Below, one piece after another: positions 56,176-63,905 of a stretch of 64,000 nucleotides of DNA (position 1 is the stretch's first letter; each line of letters starts with the position of its first letter). Both the position numbers and the translations under genes were made by a program. The notes under the pieces are model-generated. The model saw only the letters and a program-made list of their open reading frames with translations. It ran no database searches and had not been told where the DNA came from. The stretch is from the NCBI GenBank assembly GCA_949295115.1, contig CASFJU010000002.1, forward strand, positions 95,825 to 159,824, given 5' to 3'. The stretch comes from an uncultured Phascolarctobacterium sp. Lineage in GTDB: Bacteria > Bacillota > Negativicutes > Acidaminococcales > Acidaminococcaceae.

Positions 56176-56542
56176 TGCTGCTGCCGTCAGAGGTTACTGT
56201 TTCACCGGCAGCATTTTTGCCCGTCAGGGAATAGCTCAGTTTGTCGCCTGCCGGAGTGTAGCTCAGTTCCGTGCCGGTCGCATCCTTAAATTCCTTGCCT
56301 TTGGCAATGTATTCGTCAACCAAATCTGCCAAAGCGTCGGGGCAGGTGCCTTTGTCCATCTTGTACAATAAAATGGCGTTGTCAACCGTTGCCAGATCGC
56401 TTTCAAGGCGTGCATTTTTGGCACGGTCCGCCGCGCTGTCCAGCGAAGGCATCAGCATGGCGCCCAAAATGCCCAGCAAGGCCACAACTGCCAGCACTTC
56501 CAGCAGGGTAAAGCCTGCGTTTCCACGTAAATTTTTCAGCAA
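56162..56542 (-). CDS. major pseudopilin (GspG/ComGC-like)
   Basis: The 126-residue protein has a canonical prepilin signal (RGNAGFTLLEVLAVVALLGI, G-F cleavage and E at mature position 5), a hydrophobic N-terminal helix, and the GspG-like segment VDNAILLYKMDKGTCPDALADL. The C-terminal part is short and rich in S, N and E. It follows the GspF-like gene by 18 bases and would be processed by a prepilin peptidase that is not encoded in this window. Confidence 0.88.
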   Translation of the reverse strand: MLKNLRGNAGFTLLEVLAVVALLGILGAMLMPSLDSAADRAKNARLESDLATVDNAILLYKMDKGTCPDALADLVDEYIAKGKEFKDATGTELSYTPAGDKLSYSLTGKNAAGETVTSDGSSNAEE

Positions 56543-56560
56543 AACAAATCTTCCTTCCTG

Positions 56561-57763
56561 TCAATATTCAGGCATCGCGCCTGACAGGGAAAACATCGGT
56601 GCAGCCACAGCCAGAATAATTGCCGAAACAAACGCCGCCACAAATAACAGCACCAGCGGCTCCAGCACAACCTTTAATTTTTTCAGCGTATCGTCAAAAC
56701 GGATTTGCAAAAGTTCCGCCGCCCGCGCCAAAAGCTCCGGCAGTTTTCCGGTTTCGGCCCCCACGCCGATAAATTCCGTGCTTAAACTGCCAAAAAGCGG
56801 CCTTGCGTTTAACGCTGCCTCCACAGGCGATAAGCCGCGCAGAACATCGGCGGCAAAATTTTCCGCCTGCTGCCGTAATTCAGCGTCCCCCAACGCCTCA
56901 CCGGCAATCTGCGCCGCCTGCGGCAGCGGTATGCCGCCATGCAGTAAAAGCGCCAGCACTTTGCAAAAACGTATTTCCAGATACAGCTGCTTCTGCGTTT
57001 TTAAAAACGGAACGGCAAACAGCGCCTGCATAATCCGTCCGCGCTGCAGCACCGCCAAAAATACAGCTGCAAGCAGCGTAAATAAAACCGCAGGCAGGTT
57101 ATCCGCCAATGCGCCCTGCAATGCGAACAGCAGGTTTAAATAAGGCGGAACAGCCGCATTAATCGAAGCGTATAAATCCGCAAAAAGCGGCAGGACTTTT
57201 ACAATAAATACCAACGCCACCGCAAGCGAAGCCGTTAACAGAAAGAGCGGATACAAAGAAATATTTTTGATAAATCGCTTCATTTGCGCCTGCAATTGAT
57301 AGTATTGTGCCAGTTCGTCCAGCATTTCGCATAAAATCCCGCCCGCTTCTCCGGCTGCTATTACCGCCGCTGCCAGGCTGCCCCACGCCGCCCGGCTGTT
57401 ATTCACGCATCCGGCAAGGCTTTCGCCGTTTTGCAAACCGTCCTGCAATTCGCGGCACAAACGCGCCGTTTTCTGCGGCAGGCGCTCCTCCAAAACCGAT
57501 AGTGCTTTCAGCACCGGCAGGCCACTGTTTAACATCAGCGCCAGCTGGCTGAAAAACACTGCCCGTTCTTCATCGGTAAGCCTGCATTTAGTTTGCCATT
57601 TGCCAAAGGTAAAGGCTGTTTTTGCTTTTTCGCGCTGCAAAAAGGTTAAGTAACCGTAATTGCTGCGCACAAAAGCCGCCGCTTCGCCCTCGCTTGCTGC
57701 GGAACAAACACCACTGAAGCTTTTGCCTGCGCCGTTAACTGCCTTCCACCTGTATTGCTGCAC
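56561..57763 (-). CDS. type II secretion F/PilC family inner-membrane platform protein
   Basis: The 400-residue protein has two T2SSF domains: about 70-195 (FFSQLALMLNSGLPVLKALS, IAAGEAGGILCEMLDELAQY) and 270-395 (FCKVLALLLHGGIPLPQAAQ, FIGVGAETGKLPELLARAAE), each with membrane helices, plus an N-terminal YRWKAVNGAGKSFSGV segment. It anchors the pilus motor. The GTG at 57763 is preferred because GGAAAGGGG lies upstream; a GTG three codons earlier is too close to it. No GspE/PilB ATPase gene precedes it, which is unusual for such operons. Confidence 0.88.
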   Translation of the reverse strand: MQQYRWKAVNGAGKSFSGVCSAASEGEAAAFVRSNYGYLTFLQREKAKTAFTFGKWQTKCRLTDEERAVFFSQLALMLNSGLPVLKALSVLEERLPQKTARLCRELQDGLQNGESLAGCVNNSRAAWGSLAAAVIAAGEAGGILCEMLDELAQYYQLQAQMKRFIKNISLYPLFLLTASLAVALVFIVKVLPLFADLYASINAAVPPYLNLLFALQGALADNLPAVLFTLLAAVFLAVLQRGRIMQALFAVPFLKTQKQLYLEIRFCKVLALLLHGGIPLPQAAQIAGEALGDAELRQQAENFAADVLRGLSPVEAALNARPLFGSLSTEFIGVGAETGKLPELLARAAELLQIRFDDTLKKLKVVLEPLVLLFVAAFVSAIILAVAAPMFSLSGAMPEY

Positions 57764-57924
57764 CGGCTGCACCCCTTTCCGAAGCCTTTGTATTCGCTTT
57801 TCGCCGCTGCCCTTCCCTCAACCTAAATTTAATTTTGCAAAGTATTTGTGAAATTGGAGGAGTTTGCTTTTAACACCGCTGTCCATTATAATAAAAGTAT
57901 CTGAACAACAGCGAGGGTTTTAAC

Positions 57925-58533
57925 ATGACTTTGGAAAACAAACTCGGCCTTATCAACTCTGCCGAGCTGGCACTGGCTGAAGAAAAAATAACCAAACAAA
58001 AAGCTTTGCAGCTTTTCAGCAGCGGCTTTTTAAACACTCTGCCTGCCGGTACTTTTGAAACTCTGGCAGCCATTCATCAATATTTGTTTGAAGATGTTTA
58101 CGATTTTGCCGGTAAAATGCGTACCGTCAACATCGCCAAAGGCAGCTTCCGTTTTGTACCGGCGCTGTATCTGCCGCAGGCGTTAAACAGCATCAGCCAA
58201 ATGCCGCAAAGCAGCTTTGATGAAATTATTGCCAAATATGTGGAGATGAACGTCGCCCACCCCTTCCGCGAAGGCAATGGGCGCAGCACGCACATCTGGC
58301 TGGACCACATTTTAAAAACGGAACTTGGCAAAGTTGTGGACTGGCACAGCGTGGATAAAACCGATTACCTGTTAGCCATGGAACGCAGCCCCATTAAAGA
58401 CACCGAAATTAAACTGCTTTTAAAAGCCGCCTTAACGGATAAAATTAATGACCGCGATGTTTATATGAAAGGCATCGACGCAAGTTATAATTACGAAGGG
58501 TATAATACTTTTAAAACTGAGGAGTTTGAGTAA
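57925..58533 (+). CDS. Fic family AMPylase, class III (C-terminal inhibitory helix)
   Basis: The 202-residue protein has the complete Fic motif HPFREGNGRSTHIW (residues 112-125; catalytic H112, R120). It has a Fic flap region near residues 65-80 and, at the C-terminus, the inhibitory motif S187-YNY-E191-G192 (SxxxEG), as in Neisseria meningitidis Fic. There the helix blocks ATP until oligomer dissociation and autoAMPylation relieve it. Likely targets of class III enzymes are DNA gyrase or topoisomerase IV. No separate antitoxin gene is needed or present. The ATG is preceded by CGAGGG. It is monocistronic, with its own terminator, next to repeat element C. Confidence 0.9.
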   Translation: MTLENKLGLINSAELALAEEKITKQKALQLFSSGFLNTLPAGTFETLAAIHQYLFEDVYDFAGKMRTVNIAKGSFRFVPALYLPQALNSISQMPQSSFDEIIAKYVEMNVAHPFREGNGRSTHIWLDHILKTELGKVVDWHSVDKTDYLLAMERSPIKDTEIKLLLKAALTDKINDRDVYMKGIDASYNYEGYNTFKTEEFE

Positions 58534-58537
58534 ATAA

Positions 58538-58580
58538 AAAGCACACCGAAGCTTGAATGAAGTATCGGTGTGCTTTGTTT
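58538..58580 (+). terminator. terminator of the Fic gene
   Basis: AAAGCACACCGA and TCGGTGTGCTTT form a 12-bp perfect stem with a 15-base loop, followed by GTTTTTTATTT. Confidence 0.9.
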
Positions 58581-58593
58581 TTTATTTAGATTT

Positions 58594-59101
58594 CGCCTTT
58601 GCATATATGATAGTGCTTTCCATATTTTAGTTTATTACTCATGTTCATTCTTTGTAACCAAAGAAAATTAAGGTAGCGTAAATTTTGCTTCTTATTCAGT
58701 CGCAAAATTTGCGTAGCTTCGCTGGCACACTTATTACCTTCGCCTGCGGCTTGGTACTAAGTGGCGACTCAGCTAACGCAACTATTAGCATAACAACTAC
58801 AAAAATACGAAATTCGCTTCGCTCAGGTTCGATTTTTGCAGTTGTTCTTTAGTAAATGTTGCTAAAATCCGATGACGGCGACACATAAATCAATAAATAG
58901 AAGTAGCTAAAGTACGAATTTGGGCGGAGCGCGACTTTCAAAAAATAGGCGAAACTTTCACTAACAAGGCACTTGCAGCTTTTGCCGGAGGATGTTTGAG
59001 CGAAGCGAGTTTCGAAGGCTTTTTGGTTACTTTTTAGCCTATAAAAAGTAACATGAATGAGCGATAAAGAAATTAAAAGTAGTATCGTAACTGCAAAGGC
59101 G
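58594..59101. repeat. fold-back intergenic element, copy C
   Basis: The ends are inverted repeats starting CGCCTTTGCA and ending TGCAAAGGCG, imperfect over about 55 bases. The hairpin at 58792-58846 is nearly identical to that of copy A, and the right half (CACTTGCAGCTTTTGCCGGA, GAGCGAAGCGAGTTTCG, the GTTACTTTTT/AAAAAGTAAC hairpin) resembles copy B. The 3' arm of the third hairpin is missing, so the copy is about 110 bases shorter. Bases 58670-58780 are not found in the other copies. Confidence 0.75.
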
Positions 59102-59121
59102 TAAACTAAAACACCAACACA

Positions 59122-59150
59122 TTGACACCACTATAAAATTCAGGCATAAT
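59122..59150 (+). promoter_or_regulatory. promoter of the type I toxin mRNA
   Basis: TTGACA (59122-59127) and CATAAT (59145-59150) have a 17-bp spacer. Transcription would start near 59157, giving an mRNA of about 175 nt up to the shared terminator. Confidence 0.7.
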
Positions 59151-59190
59151 AAAAAGGCTGCGATTCTCTCCGGCAGAAAGGAGGGATGAC

Positions 59191-59280
59191 ATGCTCAACT
59201 TACTTTCCACCTTTATCGTATCTGTTATGGCAGGCATAGTATCGTACTATATCTGTAAATGGCTCGACAGGTACTTATAA
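59191..59280 (+). CDS. Fst/par-like type I toxin, 29-residue membrane peptide
   Basis: The peptide has a short polar N-terminus, one membrane helix (LSTFIVSVMAGIVSYYIC, residues 5-22) and a charged tail KWLDRYL. This matches the pattern of Fst family toxins, whose tails read like RxLDxxD. The ATG is preceded by AGGAGGG, which is locked in a hairpin: CTCTCC (59166-59171) pairs with GGAGGG (59180-59185). Such blocking of the ribosome binding site is usual in type I toxin mRNAs. A convergent antisense RNA and direct repeats (see entries) complete the module. Fst-type peptides insert in the membrane and disturb nucleoid and division. The gene is too short for most automatic annotation. Confidence 0.8.
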   Translation: MLNLLSTFIVSVMAGIVSYYICKWLDRYL

Positions 59281-59298
59281 TCGCAGTGAGCCAAAATA

Positions 59299-59328
59299 AA
59301 AAACCGGGAGCGGCAACTCCCGGTTTTT
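59299..59328. terminator. bidirectional terminator shared by toxin mRNA and antisense RNA
   Basis: AAAAACCGGGAG and CTCCCGGTTTTT form a 12-bp perfect stem with the loop CGGCAA. It has T-runs on both strands and lies between the two convergent transcripts. Confidence 0.92.
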
Positions 59329-59368
59329 TATATGCCATGCTCAACGCAATAGCATTTCCACCTTTTGT
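59299..59368 (-). ncRNA. antitoxin RNA (RNA II-like), about 70 nt
   Basis: Transcription from the promoter at 59403-59375 would start near 59368 and end at the bidirectional hairpin 59328-59299, giving about 70 nt. It contains the complements of both direct repeats plus the terminator hairpin, whose loop is complementary to that of the toxin mRNA. This is the size and organisation of RNA II of par. It would pair with the toxin mRNA and block translation. Confidence 0.75.
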
Positions 59369-59374
59369 ACCCCT

Positions 59375-59403
59375 ATTATAACACCCCTTAACAATAAAAG
59401 CAA
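59375..59403 (-). promoter_or_regulatory. promoter of the antisense RNA
   Basis: On the minus strand TTGCTT (59403-59398) and TATAAT (59380-59375) have a 17-bp spacer. The perfect -10 box fits a constitutively expressed antitoxin RNA. Confidence 0.75.
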
Positions 59404-59475
59404 ACACCCTGCGCCAAAACAAAAATAAAATGTGCTTTACATAAACGCAAATAAAAAATTTCACACCCTTTGCAC

Positions 59476-59607
59476 TTTACACCGCCACGGCGCAGATGTT
59501 ACAATTAAACTAACAACAATGCACATAAGTTTCCGCGCGGGGGGGACTTCGTTAGTTGATTTTTGGCAGAACCCCCGTCCTCCCTCGTAAAAAAATTGCG
59601 AGGGAGG
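59476..59607 (+). promoter_or_regulatory. promoter and structured leader of the second autotransporter
   Basis: TTTACA (59476-59481) and TACAAT (59500-59505) form a promoter with an 18-bp spacer. The leader has a run of seven G (59539-59545) that can pair with CCCCC (59572-59576). A second 9-bp perfect hairpin, CCTCCCTCG/CGAGGGAGG (59579-59587 with 59599-59607), contains the whole ribosome binding site and is followed by TTTTATT and the ATG. Translation (or, given the T-run, transcription) should be limited unless this hairpin opens. Confidence 0.65.
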
Positions 59608-59614
59608 TTTTATT

Positions 59615-61672
59615 ATGCGTAAAAACCTGCACTATAAAGTTCTGGCTTCCGTTTTGGCAATATGCGCTTTAAACTATGCCCTGCTGAATAACGCACTGGC
59701 AAACGACTATGAAGTACAAACAAATAACGAAACCGTAACCGGCATTTATGGAATTGTTGATGGAAACGGCTATAAATTTACATTTGAGGGCCAAGCAACT
59801 AACATTTATGGTGTTGACAAATCTTCGTCCTCCGGTGATGCAGAAGATGCAAACGGCGCTAATGTTACTATAAATAACAGTCTTATAACAACTTTTGTTT
59901 ATGGCGGTTATTCTTATAACAAGGATGGCAATAGTGGTAACGCTATCGGTAACTATGTAACCATCAATAACAGTCAGAACGATCTACTTAAAGTTTATGG
60001 TGGTTATTCTTATAGCATGCATGGCAGCAGCGGGAACGCTACCGATAACCATGTAACCATCAATAATAACAGCACTGCTTACGAAGTTTTTGGTGGTTAT
60101 TCAAAAAGTGATGTGTCAACCTGTGGCGACGCTACCGGCAACTATGTAACCATCAATAACAGCACTGTAAACTATGTTTATGGCGGTTATTCTAACAAAG
60201 GCAATGTTACTGATAATCATGTAATTATTAACGATTCTGTTATAAATAACGACATTTATGCAGGATATATATACTCCACTAATTCCAGTGAAATAAAAGA
60301 TAACAGTGTTACTATTAAAGGTAATACAGATATTACAAAAGCTAATATTTATGGCAGTTTTTTATCACTTCAAAGTATAGATGCCACACGTGACAACAAC
60401 ACTCTTATACTTGACGGTTGGAGTGGCACTACCAACAGCATTAATGGTTTTCAAAATATTGAATTTAAAAATATAATATTCAATAATAATCCTGTGCTTA
60501 ATTTAACTAATAACAAAATCACATCTGATTTAAGCAGTGTCAAAAATATTACTGTCAGCAATTTTGCAGGCGGGCAAAAGTTTAGTAAAGGCGATACTTT
60601 TACGCTTATCGGCAATGCAAGCAAAGGCACAATAAATAAACAAAACTTTAATACAACAGCAGGCGTAATAGCTGATATAGACGGCGTTGTTGAGCAAAAC
60701 GGCAATGATGTTGTTATGAAGGTCAACAATGTTAAACTTAACGGTCAAACCAAACTTGTTGCCCAAACCCGTGCTGCTTCCGCAGCATTTGTAAATCAGG
60801 GCACGGATTTAATCAGCGACAGCTTAGATACCTTAAGCCGTGACGGTAATTACGGCGTTAAAACCTTTGCCGCCGTACATGGCAATCGAAGCAAATATGA
60901 TGTGAACAGCGACCTTAAAATTAACGGCTGGAGTACGATTGTCGGCGTCGGCAACGCTGCCGAATTTGCCGATGGCGATGAGTTCAGCTGGGGCGTTTTT
61001 TACGAAAACGGCAGCGGCAATTACCGTACTTATAACGAGTTCAATAATGAATTCTTCCGCGGCGACGGCAGCCTTGTTTATAACGGCGGCGGCATTGCGG
61101 CAAGGTACGAAAACGCAAGCGGCGTTTATACGGAAGGTTCGCTGCGTGCCGGTATGTTAAAATCCGAAATGGATAACGCCCTGCGTGACGGCAGCGGCAA
61201 TTACTATGGCTACGACAGCGAAAGCGCTTACTACGGAGCGCACATCGGCGTTGGTAAAATCATCAGCTTAAGCGAAAGCAGCGATTTGGATGTGTATGGC
61301 AAGTTCTTCCACACATACACGGAGGGCGACAGCTTTACGGTTGCGAAGGACAAGTTTGAGTTTGACAGCATTACCAGCGACCGCCTGCGTATCGGTGCGC
61401 GCGTTACCACCAACAAAGCTAATGCGTTCAGCACTTATTACGGTTTGGCGTATGAATATGAGTTTAACGGCGACGCCGACATGCGTGCACAGAACTTAAA
61501 AGCGCCCACGCAGAGCTTGCAGGGCAGCAGCTACATGGCGGAAGTTGGCTTTAACTACCAGCCGACGCCGGACAGCCCGTGGAGCTTTGACCTGAATATG
61601 CGCGGCTACGCCGGTTACGCCGGTGAACGCGAAGGCGCAAGCTTTAACGTGCAGGTAACGTATACTTTCTGA
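59615..61672 (+). CDS. autotransporter outer-membrane protein with tandem passenger repeats
   Basis: The 685-residue protein has a signal peptide (residues 1-30, ending NNALAND). Its passenger (about 30-390) contains at least five degenerate repeats of about 35 residues built on NYVTINNS...VYGGYS (about 80-225), predicted beta-helix. The C-terminal autotransporter barrel (about 410-685) has GWSTIVGVGNAAEFADGDEF and ends in FNVQVTYTF. Passenger repeats are rich in G, N, S and Y. It is likely a surface adhesin. Expression is probably controlled by the SD-sequestering hairpin and G-tract in the leader. Confidence 0.9.
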   Translation: MRKNLHYKVLASVLAICALNYALLNNALANDYEVQTNNETVTGIYGIVDGNGYKFTFEGQATNIYGVDKSSSSGDAEDANGANVTINNSLITTFVYGGYSYNKDGNSGNAIGNYVTINNSQNDLLKVYGGYSYSMHGSSGNATDNHVTINNNSTAYEVFGGYSKSDVSTCGDATGNYVTINNSTVNYVYGGYSNKGNVTDNHVIINDSVINNDIYAGYIYSTNSSEIKDNSVTIKGNTDITKANIYGSFLSLQSIDATRDNNTLILDGWSGTTNSINGFQNIEFKNIIFNNNPVLNLTNNKITSDLSSVKNITVSNFAGGQKFSKGDTFTLIGNASKGTINKQNFNTTAGVIADIDGVVEQNGNDVVMKVNNVKLNGQTKLVAQTRAASAAFVNQGTDLISDSLDTLSRDGNYGVKTFAAVHGNRSKYDVNSDLKINGWSTIVGVGNAAEFADGDEFSWGVFYENGSGNYRTYNEFNNEFFRGDGSLVYNGGGIAARYENASGVYTEGSLRAGMLKSEMDNALRDGSGNYYGYDSESAYYGAHIGVGKIISLSESSDLDVYGKFFHTYTEGDSFTVAKDKFEFDSITSDRLRIGARVTTNKANAFSTYYGLAYEYEFNGDADMRAQNLKAPTQSLQGSSYMAEVGFNYQPTPDSPWSFDLNMRGYAGYAGEREGASFNVQVTYTF

Positions 61673-61680
61673 TATACAAA

Positions 61681-61718
61681 AAATAAAAGGGAGCATTGCT
61701 CCCTTTTATTTTTTGTAT
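61681..61718. terminator. bidirectional terminator between the autotransporter and sufB-like gene
   Basis: AAATAAAAGGGAGCA and TGCTCCCTTTTATTT form a 15-bp near-continuous inverted repeat with one central base and T-runs on both strands. The flanking genes converge. Confidence 0.9.
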
Positions 61719-61722
61719 TAAC

Positions 61723-62943
61723 TTACATACCCTTATTATATTTAAAGCTGTCGAGCGTTGCTTCAATTTTTTTCGCAAGGCTGTCGGGCAGCCCTTCGAT
61801 GTTGACGTTAAGGAAGCCGCGCACAATCGTCGCCGTTGCGTCATCCTCGCTCATGCCGCGTGCCATCAGATACTCAATTTCCTCCGGGTTAATGCGGCCA
61901 ACGGCAGCCTCGTGGCTCATCTCGGCGTTGCCGGTCTGCGCGTCCAGTTCCGGAATGGCGTAAATATAACCTTTATTGCTCAGCATCAGACCGTCGCATT
62001 CAAGGTGCGCGCGGATGCCTTCAACCTTGCCGGTCATGCAGCCGCGGTTAATAACTTCGCCGCCGGTGGAGATAGTGCGCGTAATGGATTCAGCCTTGCA
62101 GCCTTCCGCGTTTAAAATAACCTTGCCGCCGATATCGAGGTGCGAACCTTCCGGCGCAACCAGAATGGAGTTCAAACGCGCTACGGCATCCCTGCCGTTT
62201 AAATGCACCGTCGGGTACATCTGCACGTCCTTCGCCTTTTCGATGGAAACATAGTTGGAAATATACTGCCCGCCTTCTTCAACCAGCGCTACGGTACGCG
62301 GGCGCACAATTACGTTTTCGCCCCAGCTGTGAATCATGGTAAAGCTCAGCTTGGCGTTTTTGCCGATGTACATTTCGCTGATGCCGATATGCATACCGCT
62401 TTCAACCTCGTGGGCGGAAGTACAGCCGGAAATAATGCTCAGCTCCGCGCCGTCCTCAATAATGATGACGTTATGTACATGCTGCAGCTGCTGGTCGTGG
62501 CTGATGCACATGCAGGCCTGCAAAGGCGTGGTAATTTTCTGCCCCGCGCGCACGCGGATAAAATAACCCTGCTCCTGCTCCAGTGCAGTTTTGGCGGTAT
62601 ATTTGTCGGTATCGGGCTTAATAGCCTTCCACCAGTATTTTTCCACCAGCTCCGGATATTTTTCGGCAGCCTTGCCGGTGCTCATCAGTTCCAGCGGCGT
62701 CTGCTTTTTAACCTTCACCTCAACGGCGTTGTTATCAAGCTGCACAAAGCTGGCACTGCGGTTTTCTTCCTCCGCCGCGCCGGTTTCAATGCCGACGTAT
62801 TCCAGACGGTCGCGCGTCGCCTGCGAAAGCTCGTCCACGCTTTTGGTGCGCGCCTCGTTGGTATCGTTATAAGCATTCAAATCTATGTCATTGCCATACA
62901 TGGCTTTTTTATCAAGGGCAGCAGTCAGTTTTTCCTTGTCCAT
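61723..62943 (-). CDS. SufB/SufD-like Fe-S assembly scaffold (minimal SUF, SmsB type)
   Basis: The 406-residue protein has the SufBD beta-helix core (about 130-370, with VHNVIIIEDGAELSIISGCT, ENVIVRPRTVALVEEGGQYI and GCMTGKVEGIRAHLECDG), ending with a helical C-terminus that contains SHEAAVGRINPEEIEYLMAR. It partners the SufC ATPase, encoded immediately upstream, whose stop shares one base with this start. No sufD, sufS or sufU follows, which matches the two-gene minimal (SMS-like) SUF system of many anaerobes. It would assemble Fe-S clusters in the cytoplasm. Confidence 0.9.
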   Translation of the reverse strand: MDKEKLTAALDKKAMYGNDIDLNAYNDTNEARTKSVDELSQATRDRLEYVGIETGAAEEENRSASFVQLDNNAVEVKVKKQTPLELMSTGKAAEKYPELVEKYWWKAIKPDTDKYTAKTALEQEQGYFIRVRAGQKITTPLQACMCISHDQQLQHVHNVIIIEDGAELSIISGCTSAHEVESGMHIGISEMYIGKNAKLSFTMIHSWGENVIVRPRTVALVEEGGQYISNYVSIEKAKDVQMYPTVHLNGRDAVARLNSILVAPEGSHLDIGGKVILNAEGCKAESITRTISTGGEVINRGCMTGKVEGIRAHLECDGLMLSNKGYIYAIPELDAQTGNAEMSHEAAVGRINPEEIEYLMARGMSEDDATATIVRGFLNVNIEGLPDSLAKKIEATLDSFKYNKGM

Positions 62944-63743
62944 TATTTTTTCACCTCACATTTGCCGCGTTTCACGCAGGTTTCGTAACCGGCCTGGCCG
63001 ATGCAGTTTAAAACGTCCAGCGGGTCGCCGCACGCGCAGGTCATCTGCCCTTCGTAAAGGATGTGCGCATGGCTTGCCGGAACATATTTTAAAATGTGCC
63101 CCGAATGGGTAATAATTAGGCCGCTGCGTTTGCTTTCCAGCGGGTTGTGTTCAAAGCCCTGGTTTTTAATGCAGCACGGCCTGTCGCAGCCTGCGCCGCC
63201 GCAAGGCTCGGTATGTAAAATATAATTTACGGCCTTGCCCACAAGGGCGATGTTTTCCAAATCGACGCCGCTTTCAGGCTCGTCTAAAAGCAGCAGGTCA
63301 GGGCTCTGCGCCATCAGCTGCAAAAGCTCGCAGCGTTTTAATTCGCCGCCGCTGAAGCCGTCGTTAACGCTGCGGTCGAGGAAGTTATCCATGCCCATCC
63401 ACTTTGCCATCGTTTCGGTTTCTTCCGGCGTTGCGCCGCAGATTTCCACCATTTTGCGCAGCGAAAGCCCGCGGATCGTCGGCGGGCGCTGAATCATCAC
63501 GCCGATGCCGAGCCTTGCCCTTTCGTCGCAGCTCATATCGGTGATATCCTGCCCTTTAAAATAAATTTTGCCTTCTAAAATTTCGTAACGGTCAAAGCCC
63601 ATAATCGCGCCGATAAGCGTGGATTTGCCCGTGCCGTTAGGTCCGAACAGCACATGCACTTCGCCCGGTTTAATGTGTAAATTGATATCGTTAAGTATTT
63701 TGCGTCCGCGGACAGCCACGGATAAATGCTCTATTTTTAACAC
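62943..63743 (-). CDS. sufC: SufC-like ATPase with cysteine-rich insertion and tail (SmsC type)
   Basis: The 266-residue ABC ATPase has Walker A GPNGTGKST (residues 34-42), signature FSGGELKRCELLQLM and Walker B LLLLDEP. Between Walker B and the H-loop (LIITHSG) lies an insertion with HTEPCGGAGCDRPCCIKN, and the C-terminus has MTCACGDPLDVLNC and CVKRGKC: nine cysteines in these two regions, far more than in E. coli SufC. They could bind a metal or Fe-S cluster. The start is GTG at 63743, with AAGG upstream. It pairs with the scaffold gene that follows. Confidence 0.9.
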   Translation of the reverse strand: MLKIEHLSVAVRGRKILNDINLHIKPGEVHVLFGPNGTGKSTLIGAIMGFDRYEILEGKIYFKGQDITDMSCDERARLGIGVMIQRPPTIRGLSLRKMVEICGATPEETETMAKWMGMDNFLDRSVNDGFSGGELKRCELLQLMAQSPDLLLLDEPESGVDLENIALVGKAVNYILHTEPCGGAGCDRPCCIKNQGFEHNPLESKRSGLIITHSGHILKYVPASHAHILYEGQMTCACGDPLDVLNCIGQAGYETCVKRGKCEVKK

Positions 63744-63905
63744 GTAAGTAACCTTCTTTCTTTGGGATTTGCTTTGATTGCGTTACCATTATAACACAGC
63801 CGCCAAATTAATTCCATACTTTTTTTGTAGGAATTTACGCATAGCCAATTAAATTCACATGTGCTACAATAATAGCAACGCTTTTATTATAAGCAGGAGG
63901 TAATT

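Larger units (their letters stand above)
59190..59365. repeat. paired direct repeats linking toxin start and antisense RNA
   Basis: CATGCTCAAC occurs at 59190-59199 (toxin start codon region) and again at 59336-59345. TTTCCACCTTT occurs at 59204-59214 and at 59355-59365. The spacers are 4 and 9 bases. Since the second copies are transcribed in reverse in the antisense RNA, they give two segments of perfect complementarity to the toxin mRNA, as DRa and DRb do in the par locus of pAD1. Confidence 0.85.

Noticed and set aside
59225..59464. 79-codon minus-strand frame opposite the type I toxin
   Set aside because: It spans the shared terminator and the antisense promoter and has no ribosome binding site; the RNA module explains the region better.
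59881..60300. Possible CRISPR-like or tandem DNA repeat
   Set aside because: The periodicity comes from degenerate protein repeats of the autotransporter passenger; DNA identity between units is low and there are no constant-length spacers.
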